64,000 nt of DNA from Hoplostethus atlanticus (GCA_034670405.1 JAXDDX010000212.1:560151-624150), one strand, 5' to 3'; counted from the stretch's first letter, positions 46,617 to 58,324 are shown. Program-made: numbers and translations. The notes: a model not told the origin generated them from the letters alone.

Positions 46617-46790
46617 GCAAACAGGAACAGGAACGGCAAACAGGAAACAGGAAACAGGATTGGATTTCTTTCTAAAAGGATCCTATTAAGGATTCTTGAA
46701 GATGAAGGTGAAGATGATGATGATGATGAAGAAGATGATGATGAGGAAGATGAAGATGCTGATGCTGAAGATGAGAACTTGCTCTGAAGT
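46617..46790 (+). repeat. (AACAGG)n and GAT/GAA-rich simple repeats
   Basis: 46617-46660 is a series of aacagg/aacggc units. 46700-46780 is GAT/GAA-rich and would encode an acidic run. An open frame (46566-46787) spans both, but it begins in the L2 5' region and looks like chance. Confidence 0.6.
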
Positions 46791-46799
46791 CGACTAGTA

Positions 46800-48760
46800 C
46801 ACTGTTGGCCAATGGTGTTGGAGCGGGTCCTGTTGAGGATTTCAACGTGAGGTAGATTTAATCTGTGTTTAATTCGGGGTTTAATTTAAAAGTTGAAACT
46901 GCTAGTTGGAGCGGGTCCTATTAAGGATTCTATAGAGGTGTAGTATGTAGATGTAGTATAAATATTAGTATAGATATTAGTTGTTTTGGATGTATTAATG
47001 TATAATAATAATGTATTATTTGGTGTGCGTGTCTAGGAGAGTTTAGAGAGTGGACCCCATGGTTGCGGGTGAACCACTCCCCCAGGTCAATTACCTTCAC
47101 ACTCTCCTCCCCCCCTCTCTCCCCCGGTCTATCAGTCCAGCAGAGTCGGAGGGGGAGCGCATAGCATAACTGATGTTACTGAGGAAAAGACCAGTGGAGA
47201 TCATCCAGGAGCAGCTAAGTATAGTAGGACGTGTAAATGTCTAGGAGAGCCTAGAAAGTGGACCCCATGGTTGCGGGTGAACCACTCCCCCAGGTCAATT
47301 ACCTTCACACTCTCCTCCCCCCCTCCAGTCCACCGGTCAGGTAGAGTCGGAGGGGGAGCGCACAACATAACCGGCATTGCCGAGGAACCAGTGGAGATCA
47401 TCCGGAAGCCGGTAAGTATAGTAGAACGTATAGATGTCTAGGAGAGCCTAGAGAGTTGACCCCATGGTTGCGGGTGAAACACTCCCCCAGGTCAATTACC
47501 TTCGCACTCTCCTCCCCGCCTCCGGTCTACTGGTCAGGCAGATTCAGAGGGGGAGCGCATAGCAAAACCGACGCCGTTGAGGAACAGACCAGTGGAGATC
47601 ACCCAGAGGCAGGTAAGTATAGTAGAACGTGTAAATGTTCAGGAGAGCTTAGAGAGTGGACCCCATGATTGTGGGTGAACCACTCCCCCAGGTCAATTAC
47701 CTTTACACTCTCCTCCCCCCCTCCGGTCTACTGGTCAGGTAGAGTCAGAGGGGGAGCGCATAGCAGAACCAACGTCATTGGAGAAGCAGGTGAGTAGAGT
47801 TATCAGGAAGCAGGTAAGTGATGTGAGTCATATTCTCTTATCCCCTCACCCGGTCCACCAAGTAGGCAGAATCGGAGGGGGAATGTAAGCAGGTAAGTAG
47901 AATCTTCCTCTCCCACCGGTCCATCAATTAGGCAGAGTCGGGGGGGGGGGGGAATTTTTTATTTTTATGGTGGAATTAATGTTATTTGACAAGCACGAAA
48001 GTGGAGGTTATCCTGGAAGTAGGTAAGTGATGTCAATCATGTAGAAGTCAAGGAGAGCGGATCCCATGGTTGCGGGTGAACTGCTCCACCAGGTAAATTA
48101 CATCCACATTTCTTCTTATCCCCCCCTCTGGTCCACCAATTAGGCAGAGTCGGGGGGGGGGGGACGAATAGCAGGAATGATGTTGTTGACAAGCAGGTAG
48201 TAGAAGATATCCAGAAGCAGGTAAGTAATTATTAATCTTGAAGATGACAAGGAGAGTTTGGGGAGTGGACCCCATGGTGAACCACTCCCTCAGATCAACT
48301 AACCCCACACACATTTTTTTCTTTCTTTCTCTCTCTCTTTCTCTCTCTCCCCTTCTCTACTAAGGTCCTCCCTCGGTCCACCAATTAGGCAGAGTCGGAG
48401 GGGGAGGGTATGGCAGAATTTATGTTGTTGACAGGAGGTAAGTAGAGGTTTTCCAGGAGTAGGTAAGTGATGTTGATCGTGGAAGCATTCGGGAGAGCCT
48501 AGAGAGTGGACCCCATGGTTGCGGGTGAATCACACACTCAGGTCGACTGAATCCCTGAATCACTGAATCACATTATCCTCCCCCCCGGTCCACCAATTAG
48601 GCAGAGTCGGAGAGGAAGCGAATAGCAGAGATGATGTCGTTGGCAAGCGGGTAAGTAGAGGTAATCCAGAAGTAGGTAAGTAATATTAATTGTATAGATG
48701 TTAAGGATGTCATGGATCCATGATGAGTAGAGGTCAATCCGGGTCAGGTAAGTATTTTTG
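46800..48760 (+). repeat. Degenerate tandem array of about 200-bp units
   Basis: The marker gaccccatggttgcgggtga recurs with starts near 47050, 47258, 47455, 47656, 48057, 48265 and 48506, spaced 197-241 bp or about double that. Each unit also carries gtctactggtcaggcagagt-like sequence, cggagggggagcgcatagca and a GGTAAGT motif. I count at least eight units. GTAAGT occurs at about 47412, 47613, 47814, 47893, 48023, 48221, 48438, 48463, 48651, 48676 and 48748 on the plus strand. No protein is encoded, because the unit length is not a multiple of three. Confidence 0.85.
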
Positions 48761-49184
48761 ACATAACAGTTCAAGGGGATTAGGCGGGTGGATCCTATGG
48801 GCATAAAGCTAATGGTAATTAAATAATTACATAGTCCCTATTAGGATAATATAAGTGCTCAGAGTAATTCAATTGAATTGTATTGAAGAAATAAGGGAAC
48901 CTCAGCAGGGTCATGCCAGGATCGAGTCCTTAGAATGGGTCCCAACTCATCTGGAGTTCCAAGTTTTATTATGAGCACATATTACAACAAAAACAGGTGA
49001 GTTTTGAGAACAACTATAATGTAACCCCAGGAGAAACATTAGGGCTGGGGGTAATTGTGAAGGGAATTGTAATGATTTGAACAGTAGTAATAATAAACAG
49101 TCAACAAGTTAACAAAAGGGAATTTGAACTATTTACAAGGATTCCCCAATTGAAGTGTTAAGTTGGTCCTAATAGATTGAGTGT

Positions 49185-51435
49185 TTATCTGATGTTGAGG
49201 CCTTTAGGGTGTTTAGTGCCTAGTCGATGGATCCACCCTCGTTCCGCTCTTCGTCTTTGGGCTGTAGACCATTCCGGGTTATCCTCCAGGACCAGGCCTC
49301 GGAGATGATGAATGCCATGGTCCCGGAAGTGTTGTGCCACGTACTTATCGGCATGTTGTCCAGTCCGGTGAGTGTTACTCCTTATGGTGTATCTATGGGA
49401 GTTCAAACGAGCTCCCAGCCCATTTCGGGTTTCTCCCACGTATTGTGCATTGCACAGTGTGCAGCTGAGAAGGTACACGCAATTTTTCAGTTTGTTGCTT
49501 TTCGAAGATAGATTGCTCGACCAGGTTAAGGTGTATGCCGTTCCGTCTCCTCTGTTCCTCACTGTCGGTCGTCGAGTCAAATCCAGTGTTTGGGTATTAA
49601 CCCTACCCAACTTGGTCCGGACTAAGTAGTCCTTAATGTTGGGATTTCTTTTGTAGGCCGAAATGATCTTGAAGTCCCGACCAAGGTCTTCGTCTTTCAG
49701 GATGTCTTCGAAATTCTTCTTAAGAATCCTATTAGCCCGCGTCGTATATTGTGAGTATGTCGTGATCAATGGAATGATCTGTCTGTCATCCCTTGTTGCT
49801 TTGGGTGTAGGTATTAGGTCTCCTCCTTGAGGGGTTTGAGGTTGGAAGACTTCTTTCTGGATGCGTCTCAGGAAAGATCTGGAGTATCCGCGTGTTTGCA
49901 GGGCCTTAAAGAGGGTCCTGGTCGCCCAATGCCTATCCTCCAGGCGGGTACATATCCGATGGAACCTCAAAAGTTGTGATTTGAGGATTCCGCGGAAAGT
50001 GTGTTGAGGATGAAAACTCGCTTTGTGTAAAAGGGCATGGGTATCCGTGGTCTTGAAAAAGACCTTGATATCCAAGGTTCCTGTAGCTTGGAATTCCGGG
50101 CCCTTGAATGTAGTAGTATCCAAGAAATCCATGCTAGATTCATGAATGATTGGTTTAACCTTGATTGAATGATGATGGGCATTGAAGATGGAAACGAAAT
50201 CTTCAAATTCTTCTTTCGAGTGGGACCAGATCCCCCAGATGTCGTCAAGATATCGTAGGTAAGTGGTTACATTTTGGAAAAATGGATTCCTCCCAGTCAA
50301 CCATGTAGATGTTAGCGTAAGATGGTGCAAATTTCTTGCCCATGGCTGTCCCTTTGATCTGAAGGAAGACTTCTCCATTGAACTCAAAGTCATTCTTTAG
50401 AAGACTGAGTTCCAAGAGTTGCAGAAGCTCCTTATCCGGTCGTGTGGAATCTGGGTATTTGAGGAACCATTTCTTCACTGCTGCTAATCCTGGGATAGAC
50501 TCTATGTTTGTGTAAAGACTTTCCACATCCATAGAGAAAAGGAAGCAGGGTTCCTTGAGGGTGAGGCTTTTTACTTTTGACACAAAGTCATATGTATCCT
50601 TTACATAACTGTCGTGGCGTGTCGACAGTGGATTTAGATGGTAGTCGATGTACTCAGCTATGTTGTAGCTTTCACTGCTACAATCCGACACAATCGGTCG
50701 GCCTCCTGGAATCCGGTTTGGTGTTGGCCATGATTCTGGGGGCTTATGAATTTTAGGCAGTAGGTAAAACTGCCTGGGCCGAGGTGGAGATTTTCCAATC
50801 AGGTAAGTATATTGGTCAGTGGTGATGAATTTCTTATTCATCAGTGTCTTGAGGATCTCTTTGATTTGTGTAGCCGAGGTCAAATAGATTGGTTGGGTTA
50901 ATTTGCTGTAGTATCTAGAATCCTGTAGCTGCCGGTTAGCCTCGTGGACATAGTCCACTCGGTCCATTATGACCGTTGCACTCCCTTTGTCGGCTGGTTT
51001 GATGACGATTAGGTTATTTGATCTCAATTCTTTAAGGGCCCTGATCTCCTCAGCCGTCAGGTTCTTGTTTTCTTCCTGGGTCATGAGATGTTTTATGTCT
51101 AATTGGTCTTTTTCGATAAGGCTTATAAGTTCCTTGGGAAGATCCGATCTCCTCGGTTCCCAATGGGACGGAAGTCAAAAGGGTGGCCTCTCAATAGGAC
51201 CCATGCTAGGTCCAAAGTAGGCGCATAGTTTCAGTTTCCGGTGGTAGGTTGTTAAATGAGCTGCCAGTGCCTCCTTCTTCTTGTTTGTGTTCCAGGTCGG
51301 AACAAAGGACAGGCCCTTTTTAAGTAAACCCTTTTGTGCTTGGGTTAGGGTGAGATGTTTGGACAGGTTTATAATGTCCCCACCTCGTTGATCCTGAGGC
51401 ACTGACAGCTCACCTACGCTAAAAAAGACAGCCAA
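49185..51435 (-). pseudogene. Penelope-like RT with GIY-YIG endonuclease
   Basis: N-terminal NLSKHLTLTQAQKGLLKKGL leads into the RT: IKPADKGSATVIMDR, FYLLPKIHKP, GRPIVSDCSSESYN, FLFSMDVESLYTNI (motif A), IKGTAMGKKFAPSYANIYMV (motif B) and YLRYLDDIWGIW (catalytic YLDD). The linker block TTDTHALLHKASFHPQHTFR and LLRFHRIC follows. The GIY-YIG domain at the C-terminus reads CVYLLSCTLCNAQYVGETRN and ARLNSHRY; the CxxC between the two half-motifs is typical of this group. Length is near that of a whole Penelope-like protein, but the frame is broken in a few places, so it is not expected to work. It would reverse-transcribe and integrate its own RNA. Confidence 0.88.
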
Positions 51436-53900
51436 TGTTCCCAGATGGCTCTTCCTGTTTGGGGTGTCCAGTGTATTAGATCTCTTTCTGTGGTAAACTT
51501 TTCGTGGGCCACCCTGGGGATTGTATTTGGGGTGTTCTTTATTATTGAGTTCAGGTTATTGATGTTCCGCTGGACTTGGTGCGGTAGCCGGCCTGAGCAA
51601 CGGATCAGGGGTATGTGAATTCTTGCGCTGGGGAAGGTAGCTGTAGCCGTAGTCATTCATTTCCTGATGATCTTGTCTAATTCCCGATCATTGTTGCGTT
51701 CCTTATCATTGAGTCCAAACGATAGAATTACCTCTCGAACCTCTGGGGATGTAGGCGTTTTATATCTGAGGAGGTGGATGGCATGAGAGAGTTTTGCCCC
51801 GGGATAGCAGTCCACTTGAATTTCAGCATGAAAGATCAAGGGGAGTCGGGAATTATTGGAGTCTCCAATTATGAGAATTGGTCTTTCTTTTTAGGGACCA
51901 ATTCTTATTCTTGTCGCCGTTGTGGTCGTGTTTCTTGAATAAGTTATCTTCGATAGGATTAGTAAATGAGGGGCCCGATACTTCCGTATCCACTACTACT
52001 GTTGTTGGTCTTTTTCTGTTTTCCTTTTCTTTGGCATTACAGGTCTTTCTTGTCTGTCCTGTTTTTGGGACTCTTTGTGGCTGTTGTGGCAAACCTAGTG
52101 GGTCCCAGAGGGGTGCATTTCGGTCCGGAGACCATTCTCTTCCATGTTCCTCACCCCAATCATTAGTGGTTGGGGCCATTGGCTTGACTGGTAGCCCCAA
52201 ATCTGTGTGAGGTGACTTACAGGGTGGAGGAATATCCTCGTTGGTTTGTCCCTGTGGAAAAGGGCTTCTTGAAATCTCCTGGTTTGGTATAAACAATCGG
52301 CGTTTTGGTCTTAGGGGGAATCCGGATTGGATTCTGGACAGGTCAAACTGTGGAAGGCAGGCCCTACTTGGGGTAAATTTCCCAGGGGTTAATTCTGGGC
52401 TGTAGATATTGCGTTTAGGAGGGCCCTTTGAAAGGGGTCACTGGTCCTCCGAAGACATGGATTGGTGAAGATTCAAGTTTGGGGATGAAGAATCTTTCCG
52501 TCTGCATGCTTCTGTGGGTCGATGTTATATAGGATGTTCCGGAATTACTTTCTATTCTTACCAATCTCCTGGTTGGTGACTGGATCAATGGTGTTCCTTT
52601 TTTAGGGGGGGGATTGGTCTAGATCATCCCTATTGTTTGAGCTTCGCTTGAAACCCCGGGTTGGAGGAATCAGTGGATCATGGCTTAAGGTAAGTTTTGA
52701 CTGTTTGCTGTAGGGTACTTGGTACCTTGGTTCGAGGTAACTATTGTATGTCTGTTGCAGGGTACTTGGAATCCTGGTTTGAGGTAAGTCTCGTTTGTTT
52801 GCTGCAGGAAACTTGGTATCCTGGTTTAAGGTAAGTTTTGACTGTTTGCTGCAGGGTACTAGGTGCCCTGGTTCGAGGTAAGTCTTGTCTGTTTGTTGCA
52901 GGGTACTTGGTATCCCGGTACGAGGTAAGTCTTGTTTGCTTATCTGTTTGCAGGGTACCTGGTTCCTGTAGAACGGCAATAACCTGGCGTTCTATGAGAT
53001 CGTCAGCTGATGTTTGGTTGATAATAACCGTTCTTTTTCCCACGGAAGGGGAGCGCCTGGGATCCAGGGAGCATTTTGTTGGTGAGGTTGAGGGTCTGAC
53101 CATTGTTGGATTCCGGGTAATCTCAACCGAACGTCTGGTAGAGGTATTTTTAGGGGGGTGCCCGTGTGGTGTTGGTTTTTGTGTAATTGTGATCAATCTT
53201 TGACTAAACCAAACTAAACAAATCATGGTGGGAGTATGAGGTTGAGGCCCTGTTGGTTGTTGGATTGTGGGTAATCTCAACTGAACGTCTGGTAGGGGTC
53301 TCTTTAGGGGGTTGCCCCCGTAGTAGTGGTGATGTTCGTCTTTGTGTAATTGTAACCAATCTTTGATGGTTTGATCCGGGAGGTCGGTGGTGTTGTGATG
53401 TTGGAGTGGTATCCCCAGGGAGTGGGGTCTCTTCGGGAGAGAGTAGATCCTTAAGTTCAATGGCTGTCCAATGGATTATGCCGTCATTCATTCTAGGGAA
53501 CTTATTTTTTGACCCATCTTACGGCCGTGTCCCATGGTTTCAGCCAATCAGAGTTAGATAATGTAGGAAGATTCCTCTTGGTTTCGGCAATTAGTTTCAT
53601 GTAGTGGTCTTCCAGGATTTGCCTTCCTGAATGTGCCCATTCTTTGGAGTTGGCCGTAAGGAGATCTGTCGTTTCCGTGGTGGGGTAGGCCGGTGACATG
53701 GTCTTTGTCAGACCGTCTAGAATTTGGAGTATGTGTGGAGGCAGCTGAGATTCTCCTGTGGTTCGCTGTGTCCACCATAGGTGGTAGTGGGTTCTTAGGA
53801 ATTTATAGATGGTCCGAGTCAGAGTAGCAGAGGTGGTATTCTTGGTCCTTGGAGCCATTTTGTACTGTTCAAGAAGATAAGAGCAGAATTCCATGATCAT
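51414..53900 (-). pseudogene. Upstream ORF of the Penelope-like element, with SGNH-hydrolase-like domain
   Basis: The N-terminal part (53900-53502) starts MAPRTKNTTSATLTRTIYKF and is rich in helices with no known domain. A Pro/Thr/Gln-rich middle includes a repeated motif (52965-52680). The C-terminal 160 residues (about 51900-51414) read PILIIGDSNNSRLPLIFH (block I, Ser), CYPGAKLSHAIHLLRY, EVILSFGLNDKERNN (block III, Asn) and DLIHWTPQTGRAIWEHWL (block V, Asp and His). That is the order of an SGNH hydrolase. The region is broken in a few places. I recall similar GDSN...HWT proteins from fish repeats but cannot name the published family. Enzymatic activity is inference. Confidence 0.7.
52680..52965 (+). 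repeat. Minisatellite of about 58 bp with splice-like motifs
   Basis: Five to six units, each with gaggtaagt or a close variant, a T/G-rich stretch and ttgcagggtacttgg. Read on the minus strand it encodes a repeated 19-residue motif around LPRTGIPSTLQQT and LTLNQDTKFPA in the upstream frame of the Penelope-like element. Confidence 0.85.
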
Positions 53901-53963
53901 AAGTTGAGGTACTGTGTAGTGTAATCATAAGTATTCTTTTCAGGTTCAAGAGTATGGAGGTTA

Positions 53964-54654
53964 TTGAACTGGAAGCGGTATCATGAGACTAAGGGGTCTC
54001 CCAAGGAGAGTGGAGGCACTGGCGGGTTAGGTGGGGTTGGTAAGCTGTCCCATGGCTCTCTCCACTTTGGCCGCCGCCTCAGTAGTTTGATGGAGAGCCA
54101 CCGGCAAGGCACGGGCCATCACACCACCCCTGAGATTCCCCCGTCTCGATTTAGGGTTAGGGTTAGGATTAGGTGTGGTTAGGTGAGGGGAATCAAAATG
54201 TCTGTCTGCCTTAGGGCCTACAGAATGCACGGGCACAACAAACTAATTCTCTTTTCTTTCTGCTTCCAGGTCTCCAGAAGAATCAGCATCCGCCATCCAC
54301 CCTTGGAGAATCTCCAATTCGGATTACAGGTACGTATTCGGGTAAGTATTCAAATTTACTGTACTTTTTTAATCCATCAGGTTCTACTGGATCACAGGTA
54401 AGTATTTTTCTCTTTCAGGTCTTCGGGTAAGTATTAACTTTTTGAGGATGTGAGCGGTCCAAAAAGGGGAAGGGGGGCAAGTCATAAGTGCTATAGGCTA
54501 AGTGCTCATTGTTGGAGGCCTAATAAGCATGCTAGGTCTCTTACTCCTATCCACACACACACACACAAAGTAAGTGCATAAGAATAACCTGTTTCCCTCC
54601 TCCCCATAGCTCCCTCTACTCCCGTCAGAGGATCCACTCATTCCAAGTAAATAT
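53964..54654 (+). repeat. Module X copy 2 and GTAAGT-rich segment
   Basis: 54029-54155 matches 41400-41520 at about 80%, then tttagggttagggttagg (about 54155). 54260-54435 has cttccag, ttacaggtacgtatt, cacaggtaagtattt, ctttcagg and cgggtaagtatt, that is, donor- and acceptor-like motifs in close succession. No coding potential was recognised. Confidence 0.55.
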
Positions 54655-55640
54655 TTATACTTCATTTAGGCCACTAGGAGAAATCGTATTTAATTCTCTA
54701 ATCCAGTGCCTTTCCCTGCTTATCCTCTGTCTTTGAGACCAACATGTCCCGGATTCCAGGCCTGCGATTAAAAGGTTCGCACTCCCATGGCTCCTGAAGT
54801 GCTCATATAGTACGGTAAGTTTATCGGTTCGGTTTATCCTGTAGAGGTGCTGTTTCAAACGTTCCCGTAATTGGTTTTTAGTTTGACCAATATACCATTT
54901 TCCACAGGCCCCACATTCTATCCCGTATACCAGATTTTTTGATTCCAACCCGAAGACGTTCCAGACTGGCGCACTTCTTCCCGTGTATTTATTGGTAACA
55001 TATTTTAATATTCTAAAATATTTCCTAAAAGTATCTTGTTTCTCGCTCTTTAAAGATGCATGTACCAAAAGATCCTTTATATTTTTGTTCCTTCTAAAAG
55101 CAGCTATGAGTCTAAAATCCGTCAATGGTTCCACCATCTCCTGTATTCTTTTAAAATTAGTCTTAACTATAGTGTTAAGTTCCACCGATGATGGAGAGAA
55201 TGTCGAGACAAAGGGGATAATCTTTTTATTTTCCTCTCTTTCCACAGGTCTAATGTCCCTATTAAAGCTTTGTTCTACTTCAGCTTTAATTGTCCTAAGG
55301 AAGGTTCTGCTGTACCCCCTCGGTCTAAGGGCCTGGAAGAGGGTCCTAGTTGCCGACTGGACATCAGCCGCTACTGCACAGATCCGGTGGAACCTTATAA
55401 GCTGGGATTTCACGATCCCCCTATAAGTATGCCTTGGATGGTAGCTGGATCTGTGTAGTAGGGCATGAGTGTCTGTCGGCTTAAAGAAGACCCTTGTCCC
55501 CAGCTTCATGTCCCCATCCTCCCCCTTCATCATGTATACCTCGGTGTCCAGAAACTCGATTTTCTCAGGCTGTAAGTTGTACTTCACCGAGATCGATTTG
55601 TGGTGTCCATTCAAGACGGTGATAAATTCTTTAAAATCAG
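54655..55640 (-). pseudogene. Penelope-like element 2, 5'-truncated
   Basis: The open frame of 319 codons covers the RT thumb region (KIEFLDTEVYMMKGEDGD, FFKPTDTHALLHRSSYHPRH, IVKSQLIRFHRIC), the linker and a complete GIY-YIG domain (VYGIECGACGKWYIGQTKNQ, RERLKQHLYR), ending SPSGLNEV. The RT fingers and palm are missing upstream of about 55640. It clearly differs from element 1, so it is another family. 5' truncation is normal for retroelements that integrate by target priming. Confidence 0.88.
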
Positions 55641-56435
55641 GATTAGGTTTTTGTTATAATATGTTTCTGATGGCTAAAAGCCCTTGGGGCACTGGCACAC
55701 TCCTTCCTGCCTACTGCTTCCATCAATTTTAAATGTCCCTTAGGTAGGTTTCCCAGAATCGGTAGTTATTTTATTTCTATAGACTTATTTAATGTTAAAC
55801 CAACTGATAAACAAAAAGAATAATAAATACATTGATTACAGATGAGACGGATGACAGAGTATGGAGGAGTTTTTTTATTTTTTTAGGTATGTCTATTAGT
55901 TTACTTTCTGGGGCTGAGGAGGATGAACGGTGCCCCCCCCAGCCGATGGCTTGGAGGCCCTGTGCCCCCTGCTCCAATCCCAAGTGGGCTTACCTAATGG
56001 TATGTGAGCTGGGGGGCCTACATTGTTGTATGTCCCCCAGCTCCAGAGGCAGAGGTGCTATGTGTGGGAGGGAGGGAGGGGCGGGGGGGCCCACAGTCCA
56101 GAGGTGTATTAAAGGCCCACAGTCCAGAGGTGTATTAAAGGGGGAGCCCAATGCATAAGTGCTGCTGGTCATAAATATACATATAGACTGACAAAATAAA
56201 TATTGATTCCACAGACATAAATATATATACACGCACCCACAGAAATACACATAAATAAATAAGTCAATAAATAAGGTGCAAGCACGCAAAAAGTCAAACA
56301 GCAGTAAAAACAGGCGTTTATAATAAAGTAAGTGCAAATCAATGAGTCAGTGCAATTTGTGGGCTCCCCTGTCCTCTGGTCTCCATGGGTTGGGCCCCCC
56401 CTCTCTCTCTCTCCCTCTCTCCCCCCCCGGTCCAT
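55641..56435. other. Sequence between Penelope-like elements, with a short duplicate
   Basis: No gene. A 26-bp unit is tandemly duplicated at 56089-56114 and 56115-56140 (gcccacagtccagaggtgta ...). CT-rich and C-run sequence lies at 56395-56430, just 3' of element 3. Confidence 0.55.
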
Positions 56436-57110
56436 TTATTGTTTGATGTTTAGGCCCAGTGGTGTGAGTGTTTTGATCTTTTTGATCCACTTGGACTCCA
56501 CTGCCTTCCTCTGTCTCAGGGACCAACCCGCTCCCATCTCCAGCCCCGCAATCCTCAGAGAGGAAATGTCATGGTGGTTGAAGTGCAGGACGAGCTGAGT
56601 GCTCGTCCTGCACTTTCGAATGGAGTTGATGTGTTGTGTGAGTCTGGTGCGAATAGACGCACCAGTCTCTCCAATGTATATTTTCTTGCAGATCGAGCAG
56701 GTGATGGCGTACACCACATTCTGACTCTGGATGTTGAATTTCTGTGTTATGGGGCTGGAGGTGAGAGCGTACGGGTTCTGGATCAGGGGCAACTGCTGAA
56801 AGTATTGCTGGTATGAGTCTGGTTTGTGAGTGGGAGTGTTAGAGAAGCGGGCACGCACCAGTATGTCCTGTAAATTTGGGTTTTTCCTATATGCCGAGAT
56901 TAATCTAAATGGTTGTAATGCCGAATTATTGTGTTGATGTTTTGTGAAAATGCCCTTGATTTTAGAATGCACCTTCCTGGTCTCATTTGAGAAGGTGCTG
57001 ATCAATGGGATGATTCTGTGTTGCTGCTGTTCCCTCTCTATAGCTGTATGGCGCCCAGCCAGGGTATAGTTCCGGGTAGGGTTTGTCCATTCAAGGTCAA
57101 TGTAATCTGG
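56436..57110 (-). pseudogene. Penelope-like element 3, 5'-truncated
   Basis: The in-frame region gives the linker (HRIIPLISTFSNETRKVHSK, FRLISAYRKNPNLQDILVRA) and a whole GIY-YIG domain (VYAITCSICKKIYIGETGAS, RTRLTQHINSIRKC), ending LTPLGLNIKQ. The upstream extension of the frame to 57251 does not resemble the family. The RT domain is absent. Sequence differs strongly from elements 1 and 2. Confidence 0.85.
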
Positions 57111-57239
57111 AATGATTCCATAATTCCAACTCACTTTCCTATCTACTAAACAGAAAGATGGAATCTGGAATCTGGAAGTGGCCTCTAGATGGCAGTAGAA
57201 CTCGATCATTCCAAAATTCCAACTTTGCTTCCAAATTTT

Positions 57240-58133
57240 AGCCACTTCCAAATTTCAATGTAAATAACAGTAAAATAGCATGTTTTGCCTAATTTAAGGT
57301 ATAAAGTCATATTTTCCTATTTTTAATGTTTTTTTAAACTGAACATACATCAAAAGTGTATAGCATGCCATTGTCACCCAAAAGCTCAAATAGGGTATTT
57401 TTGACCACATTTTTTGCAATGTATTGCCAAAAATCTCTTGTTTATCAGGAAACCCTTTAGAATCACGGAGGCCTTTCCTAAGATGTCTTGTATGAGGTCC
57501 TACAACCAAGTATGGCCAAGTTGGCCTCTTTGGAAGAATTGATCAGATAGGTGTAAAAGGCTATGTCTCTTCTAAAGTCTGCTGAAATCTGAACCTGTTC
57601 GGATACCAAAAAGCTGAAAAATCGAGCTACAGGTCTGATTCCGATAAAGGTGATACTGCTCCTCCTGAGCTTTCGGGAACTGTGACTCCCACGTCTCTAG
57701 CCCTGGCCGTTTCAGACTTATGACCTTTCAAAGTTGACTCGATAAAGGAGGACACTGCTGCCATCTTCTCTTCCAGGCCTTTCAGGCAAACCATATCCCA
57801 TGGCTCTATCACCTTTTGTCACAGAGTTTGGTTGGAAGTGACCACACCCACTTAGGGCTGACATATGTGATAAAAACTCTTTGAGAGCTTTCCGACAGTG
57901 TCTTTGCCTCATCCGTCAGTGCTTCCCTTACGGAGATATAACACTTAACAAGGTAAAAATTGTAAACTTTTGACGCCTTCTAGCTCCACCCACAAAGGGC
58001 GGAAAGCAACGGTTCAAAGAGTTCCTGTCCAACTCATGGAGGCCTTTCCGTCGATGCCTGGCTTGTGGCTCTACGACCTAGTATGGCCAAGTTGGCCTCT
58101 TTCATCTAATTAGGCAGGAAGGCCTGAAAGACC
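57240..58133. repeat. Unclassified modular repeat, left part
   Basis: Contains blocks that recur within itself and in 62476-63600: aagtatggccaagttggcct, gggctgacatatgtgataaa, gagagctttccgac, acaaagggcg and tcatggaggcctttcc. The spacing varies, so it is a degenerate higher-order repeat and not a simple tandem. Minus-strand frames are short and carry no domain. Confidence 0.7.
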
Positions 58134-58324
58134 TTAAAGGGGGGGTATTGTACTAATTTGGGCTATTTAAAACTGTTCCTGGGGCTCTTGAAAAGATGTT
58201 TGTGAAGTCTATATCAAAAAAAAATCCTAAAACCAGCTTCTGTGGTGTGTGTTTCAGTCTCTCATTTTCTCCATTGTAAAGAACAGGCTGTTTTGAGGGG
58301 GTGGAGTAGTATGTAATGAGCATG

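Larger units (their letters stand above)
48761..53950 (-). mobile_element. Penelope-like element 1 (two-ORF type), broken
   Basis: Minus-strand coding from about 53900 to 49185 comprises an upstream region with an SGNH-hydrolase-like domain and a downstream RT plus GIY-YIG protein, the hallmark of Penelope-like elements. The coding frame is interrupted in several places. The 3' side (48761-49184) is noncoding and passes into the 200-bp array. The element edges are not certain. Confidence 0.8.

Noticed and set aside
46566-46787. Acidic 73-codon plus-strand protein
   Set aside because: It begins in the 5' region of the antisense L2 and consists largely of simple repeats; no supporting signal.
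52680-52965. A series of real micro-introns
   Set aside because: Donor-to-acceptor distances of 20-30 bp are below what vertebrate splicing can use; the pattern follows from the tandem unit.
54155-54180. Interstitial telomere
   Set aside because: Only about three imperfect TTAGGG units; similar short runs occur elsewhere (16380, 41395) and are common in fish introns.
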